Source: Bacteroidaceae bacterium (GTDB taxonomy: Bacteria; Bacteroidota; Bacteroidia; Bacteroidales; Bacteroidaceae). From it: 36,848 nucleotides of DNA. Of the stretch, positions 25,998 to 36,162 are shown piece by piece. The stretch covers positions 1 to 36,848 of the forward strand of contig JAFVTL010000044.1 of assembly GCA_017503235.1 (NCBI GenBank), given 5' to 3'. The stretch's first letter is position 1. The number at the start of each line of letters is the position of its first letter. Below the pieces are notes generated by a model that did no database searches, was not told the origin of the DNA, and saw only the letters and a list, made by a program, of their open reading frames with translations. The translations under genes were made by a program, and so were the position numbers.

Positions 25998-27323
25998 ATG
26001 TCTGACGAACATATAAACATAATGCCATTCGATTATCCTAAAAAGGATTCATGCATTATCAAGGTAATTGGTGTAGGTGGTGGTGGAGGCAATGCCGTCA
26101 ACCACATGTACGAAGAAGGTATCAAAGATGTGTCCTTTGTGGTTTGTAATACAGACAGCAAGGCATTGGAACAATCGAAGGTACCCAACAAACTACAACT
26201 GGGTAGTGAAGGATTAGGAGCCGGCAACCGCCCACAGAAAGCGAAGGAAGCTACAGAAGAAAGTCTTGCTGAGGTAAAGAATATGCTGAACGATGGTACC
26301 AAAATGGTTTTCATCACAGCCGGTATGGGAGGGGGAACAGGTACTGGAGCCGCTCCACTCATCGCCAAAGAAGCCAAAGACATGGGAATCCTGACCGTAG
26401 GTATCGTGACCATCCCTTTCCGTTGGGAAGGCGACAAGAAAATTGACCAGGCATTGGATGGAGTAGAAGGAATCAGCAAGAATGTAGATGCACTGCTGGT
26501 CATCAACAATGAACGCTTGGGCGAAATCTATCCCGACCTTTCGGTGAGAACGGCTTTTGCCAAAGCAAACGACACCTTGCTCATTGCCGCAAAGAGCATC
26601 GCCGAAATCATTACCATGCGAGGCATCATCAACCTCGACTTCAACGATGTGAAAACCGTATTGAAGGATGGAGGAGTAGCCATCATGAGTACGGGCTATG
26701 GAGAAGGTGAAAATCGCGTAACGGCAGCCATCAACGAAGCTCAACGCTCTCCGCTGCTCAACAACAACGACATCTTCAAGTCACAGAAGGTTCTGCTCAA
26801 CATCACCTATAGCAGCGACCACGAACTGATGATGAACGAAATGGAAGAAGTGAAGGAATTCATGAACCGCTTCAACCGGGAATTCGAAACCAAGTTCGGT
26901 ATGGCTATAGACGATTCACTCGGCGAAAAAGTGAAGATAACCCTGTTGGCAACCGGTTTTGGCGTGCAAGACATCCACGTAAAGGAAATGGATGAACGCC
27001 TGACCAAACGCACAATCGAAGAAGAGAAACGACGCGCCGAAGAAGAAGAGAAAGAAGAAGAAAAACGCATTCGTCGTGAAGAATTCTATGGCAAGGACAG
27101 CTCCGTCAAGACCCGACGCAGACCCGGACGTAACATCTATCTGTTCAGCATGGAAGACCTGGACGATGACAATATCATCAGCATGGTAGAAACAACACCG
27201 ACCTATCAGCGCACCAAGATTATGCTGGACAATATCCAAAACCGTAATCTGGAAGAAGGTCAATTCGGAGCGGACAACGGTGCCGATGAGAACGAAAACG
27301 TGATAACTTTCAACATCAACTGA
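25998..27323 (+). CDS. ftsZ: Cell division GTPase FtsZ
   Basis: 441 aa tubulin homologue forming the Z ring. The nucleotide motifs are GVGGGGGNAVNHM (about 25-37), the tubulin signature GGGTGTG (111-117), and TIPFRWEGDKK. After the globular core an acidic/basic charged linker begins near 335 (TKRTIEEEKRRAEEEE). A PTYQRTK segment (401-407) could correspond to the usual extreme C-terminal FtsA/SepF-binding peptide, but 34 more residues, mostly acidic, follow. A weak -7-like TACCTTTA (25975-25982) upstream could give an extra promoter. Confidence 0.96.
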   Translation: MSDEHINIMPFDYPKKDSCIIKVIGVGGGGGNAVNHMYEEGIKDVSFVVCNTDSKALEQSKVPNKLQLGSEGLGAGNRPQKAKEATEESLAEVKNMLNDGTKMVFITAGMGGGTGTGAAPLIAKEAKDMGILTVGIVTIPFRWEGDKKIDQALDGVEGISKNVDALLVINNERLGEIYPDLSVRTAFAKANDTLLIAAKSIAEIITMRGIINLDFNDVKTVLKDGGVAIMSTGYGEGENRVTAAINEAQRSPLLNNNDIFKSQKVLLNITYSSDHELMMNEMEEVKEFMNRFNREFETKFGMAIDDSLGEKVKITLLATGFGVQDIHVKEMDERLTKRTIEEEKRRAEEEEKEEEKRIRREEFYGKDSSVKTRRRPGRNIYLFSMEDLDDDNIISMVETTPTYQRTKIMLDNIQNRNLEEGQFGADNGADENENVITFNIN

Positions 27324-27341
27324 TAAAAAAAACAGAAAGCC

Positions 27342-27791
27342 ATGGACATGTTTGATAGAATAAGCAATGACATCAAAGAGGCCATGAAGGCCCAGGACAA
27401 AGTAAAGTTGGCAACTCTGCGAAATGTCAAGAAGGTATTTCTTGAAGCAAAGACAGCACCGGGAGCCAACGACACACTGACCGACGACGCTGCATTGAAA
27501 ATCATGCAGAAACTTGTAAAACAAGGTAAAGACTCAGCAGCCATCTATGCCGCACAAGGACGTCCCGACCTGGAAGGCGACGAATTGGCACAAGTAGCCG
27601 TACTCGAAACCTATCTGCCCAAACAGATGAGTGCAGAGGAACTGGGAGAAGCCTTGAAAGCTATCATAGCCGAAGTCGGCGCCGAAGGCCCGAAGGACAT
27701 GGGTAAGGTAATGGGCGTTGCCACCAAGAAATTGGCCGGATTGGCTGAAGGCCGCGCCATCTCCGCCAAAGTCAAGGAACTGTTGGGTTAA
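27342..27791 (+). CDS. yqeY: GatB/YqeY domain protein
   Basis: 149 aa, a stand-alone YqeY domain resembling the tRNA-binding tail of GatB amidotransferase subunits. Recognisable stretches are IKEAMKAQDKVKLATLRNV near the start and VETYLPKQMS-type LETYLPKQMS in the middle, with GPKDMGKVMGV near the C-terminus. Cellular role is unclear; a nucleic-acid- or tRNA-related role is the usual guess. It ends the cluster 18 bp after ftsZ and before a strong terminator. Confidence 0.88.
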   Translation: MDMFDRISNDIKEAMKAQDKVKLATLRNVKKVFLEAKTAPGANDTLTDDAALKIMQKLVKQGKDSAAIYAAQGRPDLEGDELAQVAVLETYLPKQMSAEELGEALKAIIAEVGAEGPKDMGKVMGVATKKLAGLAEGRAISAKVKELLG

Positions 27792-27813
27792 GCGTCCCCA
27801 TATACAAATCGAG

Positions 27814-27855
27814 CAACCGATATGCAGACATTGTCAGCATATCGGTTGTTTTTTT
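27814..27855 (+). terminator. Intrinsic terminator of the division cluster
   Basis: A perfect 12-bp stem (CAACCGATATGC 27814-27825 with GCATATCGGTTG 27837-27848), an 11-nt loop, then seven T (27849-27855). It lies 22 bp after the YqeY stop and is the only clear terminator after mraZ. Confidence 0.92.
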
Positions 27856-27905
27856 GTGAGATTCGGCCGGTTTTCCGAACAAAAAAGCATCGAAGTCCCC
27901 GTTTG

Positions 27906-27967
27906 TAGAAAACAACGTTTTACGAAGCGTAAAGCATAGGTTTACGACCCGTAAAGCTATGTTTTCT
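27906..27967. repeat. Three-way-junction palindrome with TTTACG/CGTAAA hairpins
   Basis: An outer stem AGAAAACA (27907-27914) with TGTTTTCT (27960-27967) encloses two adjacent hairpins: TTTACG-AAG-CGTAAA (27919-27933) and TTTACG-ACC-CGTAAA (27941-27955). The whole can fold as a cloverleaf-like element in DNA or RNA. No gene is present. Confidence 0.6.
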
Positions 27968-28067
27968 TTCAAATCAGACGTACAAGAAGGAGTGTTTTCT
28001 ACCAGTTTTTCGAGTAAAGACGATTCTCCTTTGACAAAAAACGGCTCTACAGATATTTGTGAGCAGG

Positions 28068-28214
28068 GTGTAGTCAGTGTAGTCAGTAATATCAGTAGTT
28101 TTTTATATAAGGTGCAGAATATCTATAAAAAAATTAAATATATATACTATAAATATACATTTATAAGGAAAGTGTAGTCAAAATTTTATTGACTCTACTG
28201 ACTCTTCTGACTAC
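28068..28214. repeat. Inverted array of 9-nt repeats around an AT-rich core
   Basis: GTGTAGTCA occurs at 28068-28076, 28077-28085 and 28172-28180, with a diverged unit GTAATATCA at 28086-28094. Three inverted units (TGACTCTAC 28190-28198, TGACTCTTC 28199-28207, TGACTAC 28208-28214) close the element. The arms can pair around a very AT-rich centre (about 28095-28171). The rest of 27968-28067 shows no gene or structure. It lies at the 3' side of recO. Confidence 0.6.
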
Positions 28215-28232
28215 ATCTTGTGGGAAGAGACC

Positions 28233-28958
28233 TCAATCGAATAGTTCCTTCAGGACCTCCAAGGACTTGAGCACCGGGAAATCGGGTATATGCAAGCGGT
28301 AATAGTCATTGATGATGGTCAGGCAACGGTTTCTCTCCGCACGGCTCATGGAGAACAAATGCATCGTTTCATAATTCATTCGCAACAACATCTGAACACG
28401 TGCCGCTTCATCGGGTTTCAGAAAGGCACCACTTTCGGGTACTGATGGGGTAAAACAGGCATTGAGCATATCAAAATAACAACCTTCCGTATATCTGCTC
28501 AAGTTGGGATACAAGCCAAGGAACCGGGAGAGGCGCAGCAGAAAGACAATGTGGAAATTCGAAAAAGAGTCACCACATTCATCCAACCAGCAGATGGAAT
28601 GTTGCAGATAGGCGAAAAGGTATTCATCCGGCTCCTCTTCACGCAAGGCCCTGTACAGAAACTCTGACAAGAACATGGCAATGGATGATTTGTACGGATG
28701 AAACGGAAGGGATGCATAAGGCATCCACGCCTTCGCTTCCTTCACCCGATGCAGATTGGCCTTCGGACGGAAATCGGCCTCCAACTCAACCATCGACAAG
28801 GGTTGGAAAAGCGTCGGACGCACTCCAGCCTTCCGCGAACGTGATGCTTTTACGAGAAAAGCCACCCGTCCCCTATCCCGTGTATATACATGCACAATGT
28901 TTGAAGAATCGTTGTACTTCAAGACGTGCAACACGATGCCTACCGTTTTCTGATACAT
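28233..28958 (-). CDS. recO: DNA repair protein RecO
   Basis: 241 aa, usual size. The N-terminal OB fold (about 1-80) reads [20 protein letters not shown], then [17 protein letters not shown], followed by a helical C-terminal domain. RecO loads RecA on SSB-coated single-stranded DNA and anneals complementary strands in RecFOR recombinational repair. No CxxC zinc pair is visible. It has its own promoter at 28979-29008, divergent from the tRNA genes, and a repeat array rather than an obvious terminator behind it. Confidence 0.92.
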   Translation of the reverse strand: MYQKTVGIVLHVLKYNDSSNIVHVYTRDRGRVAFLVKASRSRKAGVRPTLFQPLSMVELEADFRPKANLHRVKEAKAWMPYASLPFHPYKSSIAMFLSEFLYRALREEEPDEYLFAYLQHSICWLDECGDSFSNFHIVFLLRLSRFLGLYPNLSRYTEGCYFDMLNACFTPSVPESGAFLKPDEAARVQMLLRMNYETMHLFSMSRAERNRCLTIINDYYRLHIPDFPVLKSLEVLKELFD

Positions 28959-28978
28959 GAGCTAATTCATTGAACATA

Positions 28979-29008
28979 CAAAAATACGGCTTTCTCAGGA
29001 ATTTACAA
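28979..29008 (-). promoter_or_regulatory. Bacteroides-type promoter of recO
   Basis: On the minus strand, TTG (29008-29006), a 19-nt spacer and TATTTTTG (28986-28979), an exact TAnnTTTG. The ATG is at 28958, about 20 nt beyond. Confidence 0.7.
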
Positions 29009-29037
29009 CCTTTGAAATATTTTTTTCTTCAGAATGT

Positions 29038-29068
29038 TTTGCCAATTCAAAAAGACTTCCTACCTTTG
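29038..29068 (+). promoter_or_regulatory. Consensus promoter of the tRNA-Asp/tRNA-Glu/rpsT unit
   Basis: TTTG (29038-29041), a 19-nt spacer and TACCTTTG (29061-29068) are a perfect match to the Bacteroides consensus, the best in the window, fitting highly expressed stable RNA. It lies 40 nt before the tRNA-Asp 5' end. Confidence 0.85.
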
Positions 29069-29108
29069 CAAGCGCTTTCGGAAATACCGAAGCCGCTCTT
29101 TGATAAAT

Positions 29109-29185
29109 GGTGTGGTAGTTCAGCTGGTTAGAATACCTGCCTGTCACGCAGGGGGTCGCGGGTTCGAGTCCCGTCCATACCGCCA
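29109..29185 (+). tRNA. tRNA-Asp (GTC)
   Basis: 77 nt including encoded CCA. The acceptor GGTGTGG pairs with CCATACC (one G-U), the anticodon stem CCTGC/GCAGG holds loop CTGTCAC with anticodon GTC, and the T arm has GGTTCGAGTCC. The discriminator base is G. Confidence 0.95.
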
Positions 29186-29219
29186 GATGTCGCCAAGGCG
29201 CATCCTTTCAAAGAGGAAT

Positions 29220-29291
29220 GGTCCGTTCGTATATCGGTTAGTACTCAAGATTTTCATTCTTGCAAGGGGGGTTCGATTCCCCCACGGACTA
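29220..29291 (+). tRNA. tRNA-Glu (TTC)
   Basis: 72 nt. The acceptor GGTCCGT pairs with ACGGACT (terminal G-U), the anticodon stem CAAGA/TCTTG holds loop TTTTCAT with anticodon TTC, and the T arm is GGGGGTTCGATTCCCCC. CCA is not encoded: the bases after the discriminator A are CAA, so the end must be added by nucleotidyltransferase. Confidence 0.95.
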
Positions 29292-29334
29292 CAAACAAGA
29301 AAAATAATAAAAAACAATTTAAAGATTAGTCGAG

Positions 29335-29589
29335 ATGGCAAATCACAAATCATCAATCAAGAGAATCAGACAGACTGAAAAGAGAAGACTTCACAACAGA
29401 TACTATGCAAAGACAATGCGTAACGCTGTAAAGAAGTTCCGCAACACTACAGACAAGGCAGAAGCTGTTGCTATGTACCCTAGCATCCAAAAGATTTTGG
29501 ACAAGTTGGCAAAGCGCAACATCATCCACAAGAACAAGGCTTCAAACTTGAAGTCAAAGTTGGCTGCTCACATCAGCAAGTTGGGTTAA
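29335..29589 (+). CDS. rpsT: 30S ribosomal protein S20
   Basis: 84 aa, basic, the standard S20 length. It starts [18 protein letters not shown] and contains [15 protein letters not shown], typical of S20, which binds the 5' domain and helix 44 of 16S rRNA. It lies 43 bp after tRNA-Glu with no TAnnTTTG box between, suggesting co-transcription with the tRNAs. A terminator follows 26 bp after the stop. Confidence 0.97.
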   Translation: MANHKSSIKRIRQTEKRRLHNRYYAKTMRNAVKKFRNTTDKAEAVAMYPSIQKILDKLAKRNIIHKNKASNLKSKLAAHISKLG

Positions 29590-29615
29590 TACACCTCTGT
29601 ATTTAGGATAAGTTA

Positions 29616-29642
29616 GGCTGGATTCATCGAATCCGGCCTTTT
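29616..29642 (+). terminator. Intrinsic terminator after rpsT
   Basis: A 10-bp stem with one G-T pair (GGCTGGATTC 29616-29625 with GAATCCGGCC 29629-29638), loop ATC, then TTTT. Confidence 0.85.
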
Positions 29643-29737
29643 GTCGTATATACCACCCCTCAAGACACACTCAAAAAGAAAGAAAAAGAAAGCAATATTT
29701 TCTTCGTTGAAAAGTTCGCATATTCACACATTTTTTG

Positions 29738-29745
29738 TATCTTTG
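29738..29745 (+). promoter_or_regulatory. -7 promoter element of gyrB
   Basis: TATCTTTG matches TAnnTTTG exactly, 29 nt before the gyrB ATG. The region at the -33 distance (GTTCG near 29713) is weak. Confidence 0.55.
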
Positions 29746-29759
29746 GGGAATAAATATAA

Positions 29760-31751
<1,992 letters not shown>

Positions 31752-31800
31752 CCAATTTAATCATCAATAAAAATCCTCCTCACATCTTGCAAAGAGAGGC

Positions 31801-31833
31801 AGTCCCGACACCATTGGTTTCGGGACTTTTTTT
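31801..31833 (+). terminator. Intrinsic terminator of gyrB
   Basis: An 8-bp stem AGTCCCGA (31801-31808) with TCGGGACT (31820-31827), with an inner ACC/GGT pairing, followed by a run of T to 31833. Confidence 0.9.
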
Positions 31834-31986
31834 ATCTATCGCATTTATATTTCAATATAAAAATTCCACTATCCTAACTTCTAAGAAACGTACAAAAAGT
31901 TCGATGAAATCGAGGAAAATTAAGCTTACTAACAAAATCGGAGAAACTACTTGAACATTATTAAGTTATATTTTGTATTAAACTAT

Positions 31987-32017
31987 TCTGTTTTTACCGA
32001 ATAAAACCCTAATTTTG
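31987..32017 (+). promoter_or_regulatory. Bacteroides-type promoter of malQ
   Basis: TAATTTTG (32010-32017) is an exact TAnnTTTG; TCTG (31987-31990) lies 19 nt upstream as a weak -33. The ATG is 36 nt further on. The poor -33 suits activator dependence, which is inference. Confidence 0.55.
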
Positions 32018-32053
32018 GATATTGAATAAAACATAACTAAATAAAGAATAACC

Positions 32054-34729
32054 ATGAAACTCACTTTTCAAATTGAGTACCGCACAGCATGGGGCGAATC
32101 AATTGGCGTCATGCTCGAAGGACAAGAGAACAAGCCTATCATGCTTACTACAACCAACGGAATCGTGTGGGAAGGAAATGCCGAAATGGACGATGCTCCT
32201 GCAGGAGTACCAATAACCTATCGTTATGGTGTATATCGTGACGGTCAATGCACACGTAGAGAAAGCGGAACAATGGCACACATTTTCTGCCCAGGTAAAA
32301 AGCGCAATTGCCACTATATACTTAACGACGCTTGGAAAGATCTTCCCAACGCATCACATCTTTATAGTGCAGCATTTAGTGGAAATTATACACCGAAATC
32401 ACCAAAATCGGCTTTGCCTGGCGATAGCAGTATCGTGTTCCGCGCACTATGTCCCTGCTTACACCATCGGAAACAAATATTGGGCATCAGCGGCAAAGGC
32501 GACACTTTGGGGAATTGGAACATGGATTGTCCCGTACCAATGGAAGAAATACAAGCTAACGAATGGGTAGTAACATTCGACGCTAAAAAATTAACTTCAC
32601 CCATAGAGTATAAGTTTGTTGCAATTGATCCTATCACAGGCAAGGCACAAGAATGGGAAAGTGGAGCCAACCGAATAACCGCCACAGGCCAGATGCGCAA
32701 AGGCGAAGTGTATCTGACTCCTGAAATGGAAGTACATTTTACTTCGATGACACAAAAGCTGGCGGGTACAGCCATACCCGTCTTCTCACTTCGTAGCGAG
32801 GGTAGTTTCGGTGTGGGTGATTTCGGCGATTTAAAAAAACTGATAGACTGGGCAGAACATACACACCAACAAGCCGTACAGATTCTTCCCATCAACGATA
32901 CAACAATCACCAACACTTGGATGGATTCCTATCCTTACAACAGCATCTCTATCTACGCTTTTCACCCCATGTACATTGATTTGCGCCAGTTAGGTAAATT
33001 AAAAGACAAGGAGGCAGAAGCAGCATACGAACAGAAACGATTGGAGCTGAACGCATTACCACAAATAGATTACGAAGCTGTAAACAATACCAAGCGTGCA
33101 TATATCAGACAGATGTTCGAACAAAATGGCAAGAAAGTATTGGCATCGGTCGACTTTAAAAAGTTCTTCAAGGAGAACGAACATTGGTTGCTTCCGTATG
33201 CAGTTTTCTCTCATTTAAGAGATTTATATGGTACACCCGACTTCAGCCAATGGCCCGAACATCAGGTATACGATTCTAAGAAAATAGCAACCATGTGTGT
33301 ACCTGAAAGCACATGCTACAATGATATAGCATTCTATTATTACATCCAATACCAACTACATATTCAGCTGTTGGATGCAGGTAACTATGCCCGTACAAAA
33401 GGTATCATTTTTAAAGGAGACATTCCTATTGGCATAAGTCGCAATAGTGTAGAAGCCTGGATTGAGCCCTATTACTTTAACATGAACGGACAAGCGGGTG
33501 CACCGCCCGATCCATTCTCGGCTAAGGGACAAAACTGGGGATTCCCTACTTACAATTGGGATGTAATGGAACAAGACAATTATTTGTGGTGGCAGAAGCG
33601 TTTCCGCAAAATGGCCGAATATTTTACTGCTTACCGTATTGACCACATATTAGGATTCTTCAGAATTTGGGAAATACCGTCACATTCTGTTCATGGCTTG
33701 CTGGGACAGTTTGTACCTGCATTGCCTATGGGTGTGGACGAAATTCAAAGTTTCGGTTTGCATTTCCAAAAGGATTTCATGACCCGTCCGTTCATCAACG
33801 AGGATATTTTATGGCGCATGTTCGGTGAAAAAGCCTATTATGTGAAAGAAAACTTCCTGAAGCATAGCCACGATGACATTTGGGAAATGAAACCTGAGTT
33901 TGACACCCAGCGTAAGGTGGAAGCATGGTTCAAAGGCAAAACCGATGAAGAAAGCATCAATCTGAAAGAAGGTGTATATGCGCTGATTAGTAATGTATTG
34001 TTTGTGCCCGACAGAAAGAACCCGTCGACCTATCATCCTCGTATTACCGTACAGAGTGACTTCATCTACGAGCGTTTGAACGAGCAGGAAAAAGAAGCCT
34101 TCAACCGTTTGTACAACCATTACTACTACCAACGCCACAACCAGTTCTGGTATGGCGAAGCAATGAAGAAATTGCCGATACTTACCCAATGTACATCCAT
34201 GCTTGTTTGTGGTGAAGACTTGGGTATGGTACCCGATTGTGTGCCTTGGGTGATGGAACAGTTACAGATTCTTAGCCTTGAAATCCAACGGATGCCCAAA
34301 AATCCCGAACACGAATTCGGCCACCTTTGGGAATATCCGCTTCGCTCGGTATGTACCATTTCAACCCACGACATGGCCACACTGCGTGGTTGGTGGGAAG
34401 AAGACCCCGAACTGACAGCCCGTTATTACAATCATGTATTGGGACATTGGGGAGAGGTACCGGCTACCGCACCAGGAGAAGTATGTGAAGAAATCATCCG
34501 CCAGCATTTGCAATGCCCTTCATTATTGGCCATTCTATCTTTCCAGGATTGGTTGTCAATGGATGAAGAATTGCGTTACCCTGATGCAAATGCTGAACGA
34601 ATCAATGTACCGGCCAACCCGAAACATTATTGGCGTTATCGGATGCATCTTACATTAGAAGAATTGATGAAGAGCCACAAATTCAATGAAAAGATGCGTG
34701 GCATGATTGATGAAACAAACCGATATTAA
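32054..34729 (+). CDS. malQ: 4-alpha-glucanotransferase with N-terminal starch-binding modules
   Basis: 891 aa GH77 amylomaltase with two N-terminal CBM20-like starch-binding modules (about 1-110 and 125-235; PVFSLRSEGSFGVGDF opens the catalytic part at about 246). Catalytic residues are readable: nucleophile D530 in RIDHILG, acid/base E721 in CGEDLGMVP and D773 in STHDMATLRGWWEED. It transfers glucan segments between maltodextrins, releasing glucose, probably in the cytoplasm since no signal peptide is present. It resembles plant DPE2-like tandem-CBM20 enzymes. A predicted maltose-type transporter follows 9 bp later. Confidence 0.93.
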   Translation: MKLTFQIEYRTAWGESIGVMLEGQENKPIMLTTTNGIVWEGNAEMDDAPAGVPITYRYGVYRDGQCTRRESGTMAHIFCPGKKRNCHYILNDAWKDLPNASHLYSAAFSGNYTPKSPKSALPGDSSIVFRALCPCLHHRKQILGISGKGDTLGNWNMDCPVPMEEIQANEWVVTFDAKKLTSPIEYKFVAIDPITGKAQEWESGANRITATGQMRKGEVYLTPEMEVHFTSMTQKLAGTAIPVFSLRSEGSFGVGDFGDLKKLIDWAEHTHQQAVQILPINDTTITNTWMDSYPYNSISIYAFHPMYIDLRQLGKLKDKEAEAAYEQKRLELNALPQIDYEAVNNTKRAYIRQMFEQNGKKVLASVDFKKFFKENEHWLLPYAVFSHLRDLYGTPDFSQWPEHQVYDSKKIATMCVPESTCYNDIAFYYYIQYQLHIQLLDAGNYARTKGIIFKGDIPIGISRNSVEAWIEPYYFNMNGQAGAPPDPFSAKGQNWGFPTYNWDVMEQDNYLWWQKRFRKMAEYFTAYRIDHILGFFRIWEIPSHSVHGLLGQFVPALPMGVDEIQSFGLHFQKDFMTRPFINEDILWRMFGEKAYYVKENFLKHSHDDIWEMKPEFDTQRKVEAWFKGKTDEESINLKEGVYALISNVLFVPDRKNPSTYHPRITVQSDFIYERLNEQEKEAFNRLYNHYYYQRHNQFWYGEAMKKLPILTQCTSMLVCGEDLGMVPDCVPWVMEQLQILSLEIQRMPKNPEHEFGHLWEYPLRSVCTISTHDMATLRGWWEEDPELTARYYNHVLGHWGEVPATAPGEVCEEIIRQHLQCPSLLAILSFQDWLSMDEELRYPDANAERINVPANPKHYWRYRMHLTLEELMKSHKFNEKMRGMIDETNRY

Positions 34730-34738
34730 TTAAGAACC

Positions 34739-36091
34739 ATGAAAAAAATACCCGATTTAGGATTCTGGAAGCTATGGAACATTAGCTTCGGATTTTTTGG
34801 CGTGCAAATAGCCTATGCTTTGCAAAGCGCCAACATCAGCCGTATCTTCTCCACATTGGGAGCCGATCCGCACGACTTAAGTTATTTCTGGATATTACCT
34901 CCGTTGGCAGGAATCATCGTCCAGCCCATCATCGGAGCCATGAGCGACCGCACTTGGACACGTTTCGGACGTAGAATCCCCTATTTGTTTGTAGGTGCCT
35001 TGATAGCCGTTGCCGTAATGTGCCTCCTCCCCAACGCCGGCAGCTTCGGTATGACGGTAGGAGCCGCCATGATATTCGGATTGATATCGCTTATGTTCCT
35101 TGATACTTCCATCAACATGGCCATGCAACCGTTCAAGATGATGGTAGGCGACATGGTGAACGAAAAGCAAAAAGGGCTGGCCTACTCCATTCAAAGTTTC
35201 TTGTGTAATGCAGGTAGCTTGGCCGGATACGTATTTCCTTACTTGTTTTCGACTATCGGCATAAGTAAGATTGCGCCGAAAGGTGTAATTCCAGATTCGG
35301 TAATCTATTCCTTTTATGTAGGTGCAGCCATCCTTATACTATGTGTTATTTACACCACAGCAAAGGTTAAGGAGTATCCTCCGCAACTCTATGCAGAATA
35401 TCATGGCATCAACCAGGAAGAAAAGCATAAGGAAAAGACCAACATGTTCAAGTTGTTGGTGAAAGCCCCCAAAGCTTTCTGGACGGTAGGTTTGGTACAA
35501 TTCTTCTGCTGGGCAGCTTTTATGTTCATGTGGACTTATACCAATGGTACGGTAGCAGCTAATGTTTTTGGCGCTCCTGAAACGATAAATGCAGCCGGCG
35601 CCGTAGTTCTCGACACTGCTTCCGAGCAATATCAGGCAGCAGGCGATTGGGTAGGCATCCTGTTTGCGGTGCAAGCCATTGGCTCTGTTATCTGGGCTAC
35701 CATCATCCCACAATTCAAGAGTCTGAAGATGGCGTATGTTGTCAGTTTGGTATTGGGTGGTATCGGATTCATATCTACCCTATTCATTCATGACCAACAT
35801 TTATTGTTTGTATCCTTCTTGTTGATTGGATGTGCATGGGCCGCCATGTTGGCATTGCCTTTCACCATCCTGACCAATGCTTTGACAGGTGGTCATATGG
35901 GTACATACTTGGGGTTGTTCAATGGAACCATCTGTATTCCTCAAATCGTAGCGGCATCGCTCGGCGGTTTGATTCTGAAATTGTTTACTACCGAAGGTTC
36001 TGTTCCTCCAGAAGTGAACATGCTGGTTTTGGCAGGTATCTTATTGTTTGTAGGAGCTTGTTGCGTAGGAATTATCAAAGAGAAGAAATAA
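34739..36091 (+). CDS. MFS sugar transporter, maltose-type (SLC45-like)
   Basis: 450 aa, about 12 membrane helices. The N-terminus LGFWKLWNISFGFFGVQIAY and the stretch ANISRIFSTLGA are typical of the GPH/SLC45-like maltose and sucrose transporters, with the loop motif SDRTWTRFGRRIPY after helix 2. It probably imports maltose or short maltodextrins by cation symport at the inner membrane. It follows malQ by 9 bp in the same operon, which supports a maltodextrin substrate, but substrate is inferred from context. Confidence 0.85.
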   Translation: MKKIPDLGFWKLWNISFGFFGVQIAYALQSANISRIFSTLGADPHDLSYFWILPPLAGIIVQPIIGAMSDRTWTRFGRRIPYLFVGALIAVAVMCLLPNAGSFGMTVGAAMIFGLISLMFLDTSINMAMQPFKMMVGDMVNEKQKGLAYSIQSFLCNAGSLAGYVFPYLFSTIGISKIAPKGVIPDSVIYSFYVGAAILILCVIYTTAKVKEYPPQLYAEYHGINQEEKHKEKTNMFKLLVKAPKAFWTVGLVQFFCWAAFMFMWTYTNGTVAANVFGAPETINAAGAVVLDTASEQYQAAGDWVGILFAVQAIGSVIWATIIPQFKSLKMAYVVSLVLGGIGFISTLFIHDQHLLFVSFLLIGCAWAAMLALPFTILTNALTGGHMGTYLGLFNGTICIPQIVAASLGGLILKLFTTEGSVPPEVNMLVLAGILLFVGACCVGIIKEKK

Positions 36092-36121
36092 GCATTTCCA
36101 TAAACCATCGGTTTAAGACAA

Positions 36122-36160
36122 AGAAAGCGTCGTTTTACAGGTTGTAAAACGACGCTTTCT
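36122..36160. terminator. Perfect 18-bp bidirectional terminator
   Basis: Arms 36122-36139 and 36143-36160 are perfectly complementary (AGAAAGCGTCGTTTTACA and its complement) around GGT. It separates the convergent MFS gene and regulator, and stops 3 bp short of the regulator stop codon. The TTTTACA/TGTAAAA core recalls the TTTACG/CGTAAA hairpins at 27919-27955. Confidence 0.85.
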
Positions 36161-36162
36161 CA

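Larger units (their letters stand above)
31752..32053. other. 302-bp gap gyrB to malQ
   Basis: Holds the gyrB terminator (31801-31833) and the malQ promoter (31987-32017). The about 150 AT-rich bases between them show only a short TCGAT/ATCGA hairpin near 31900 and no gene. A binding site for a maltose regulator could be here, but none is recognisable. Confidence 0.5.

Noticed and set aside
25004-27544. Long minus-strand frames opposite ftsA and ftsZ
   Set aside because: Serine/phenylalanine-rich shadows of glutamate/lysine-rich coding sequence; the plus-strand proteins are certain.
27959-28177. 72-aa frame before recO
   Set aside because: It runs through the 9-nt repeat array and has no start context or family resemblance.
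28068-28214. CRISPR array
   Set aside because: Units are 9 nt and directly abutting, some inverted; there are no spacers of uniform length and no cas genes nearby.
29034-29378. 114-aa plus-strand frame across the tRNA genes
   Set aside because: It covers the tRNA-Asp and tRNA-Glu genes and its product has no protein-like features.
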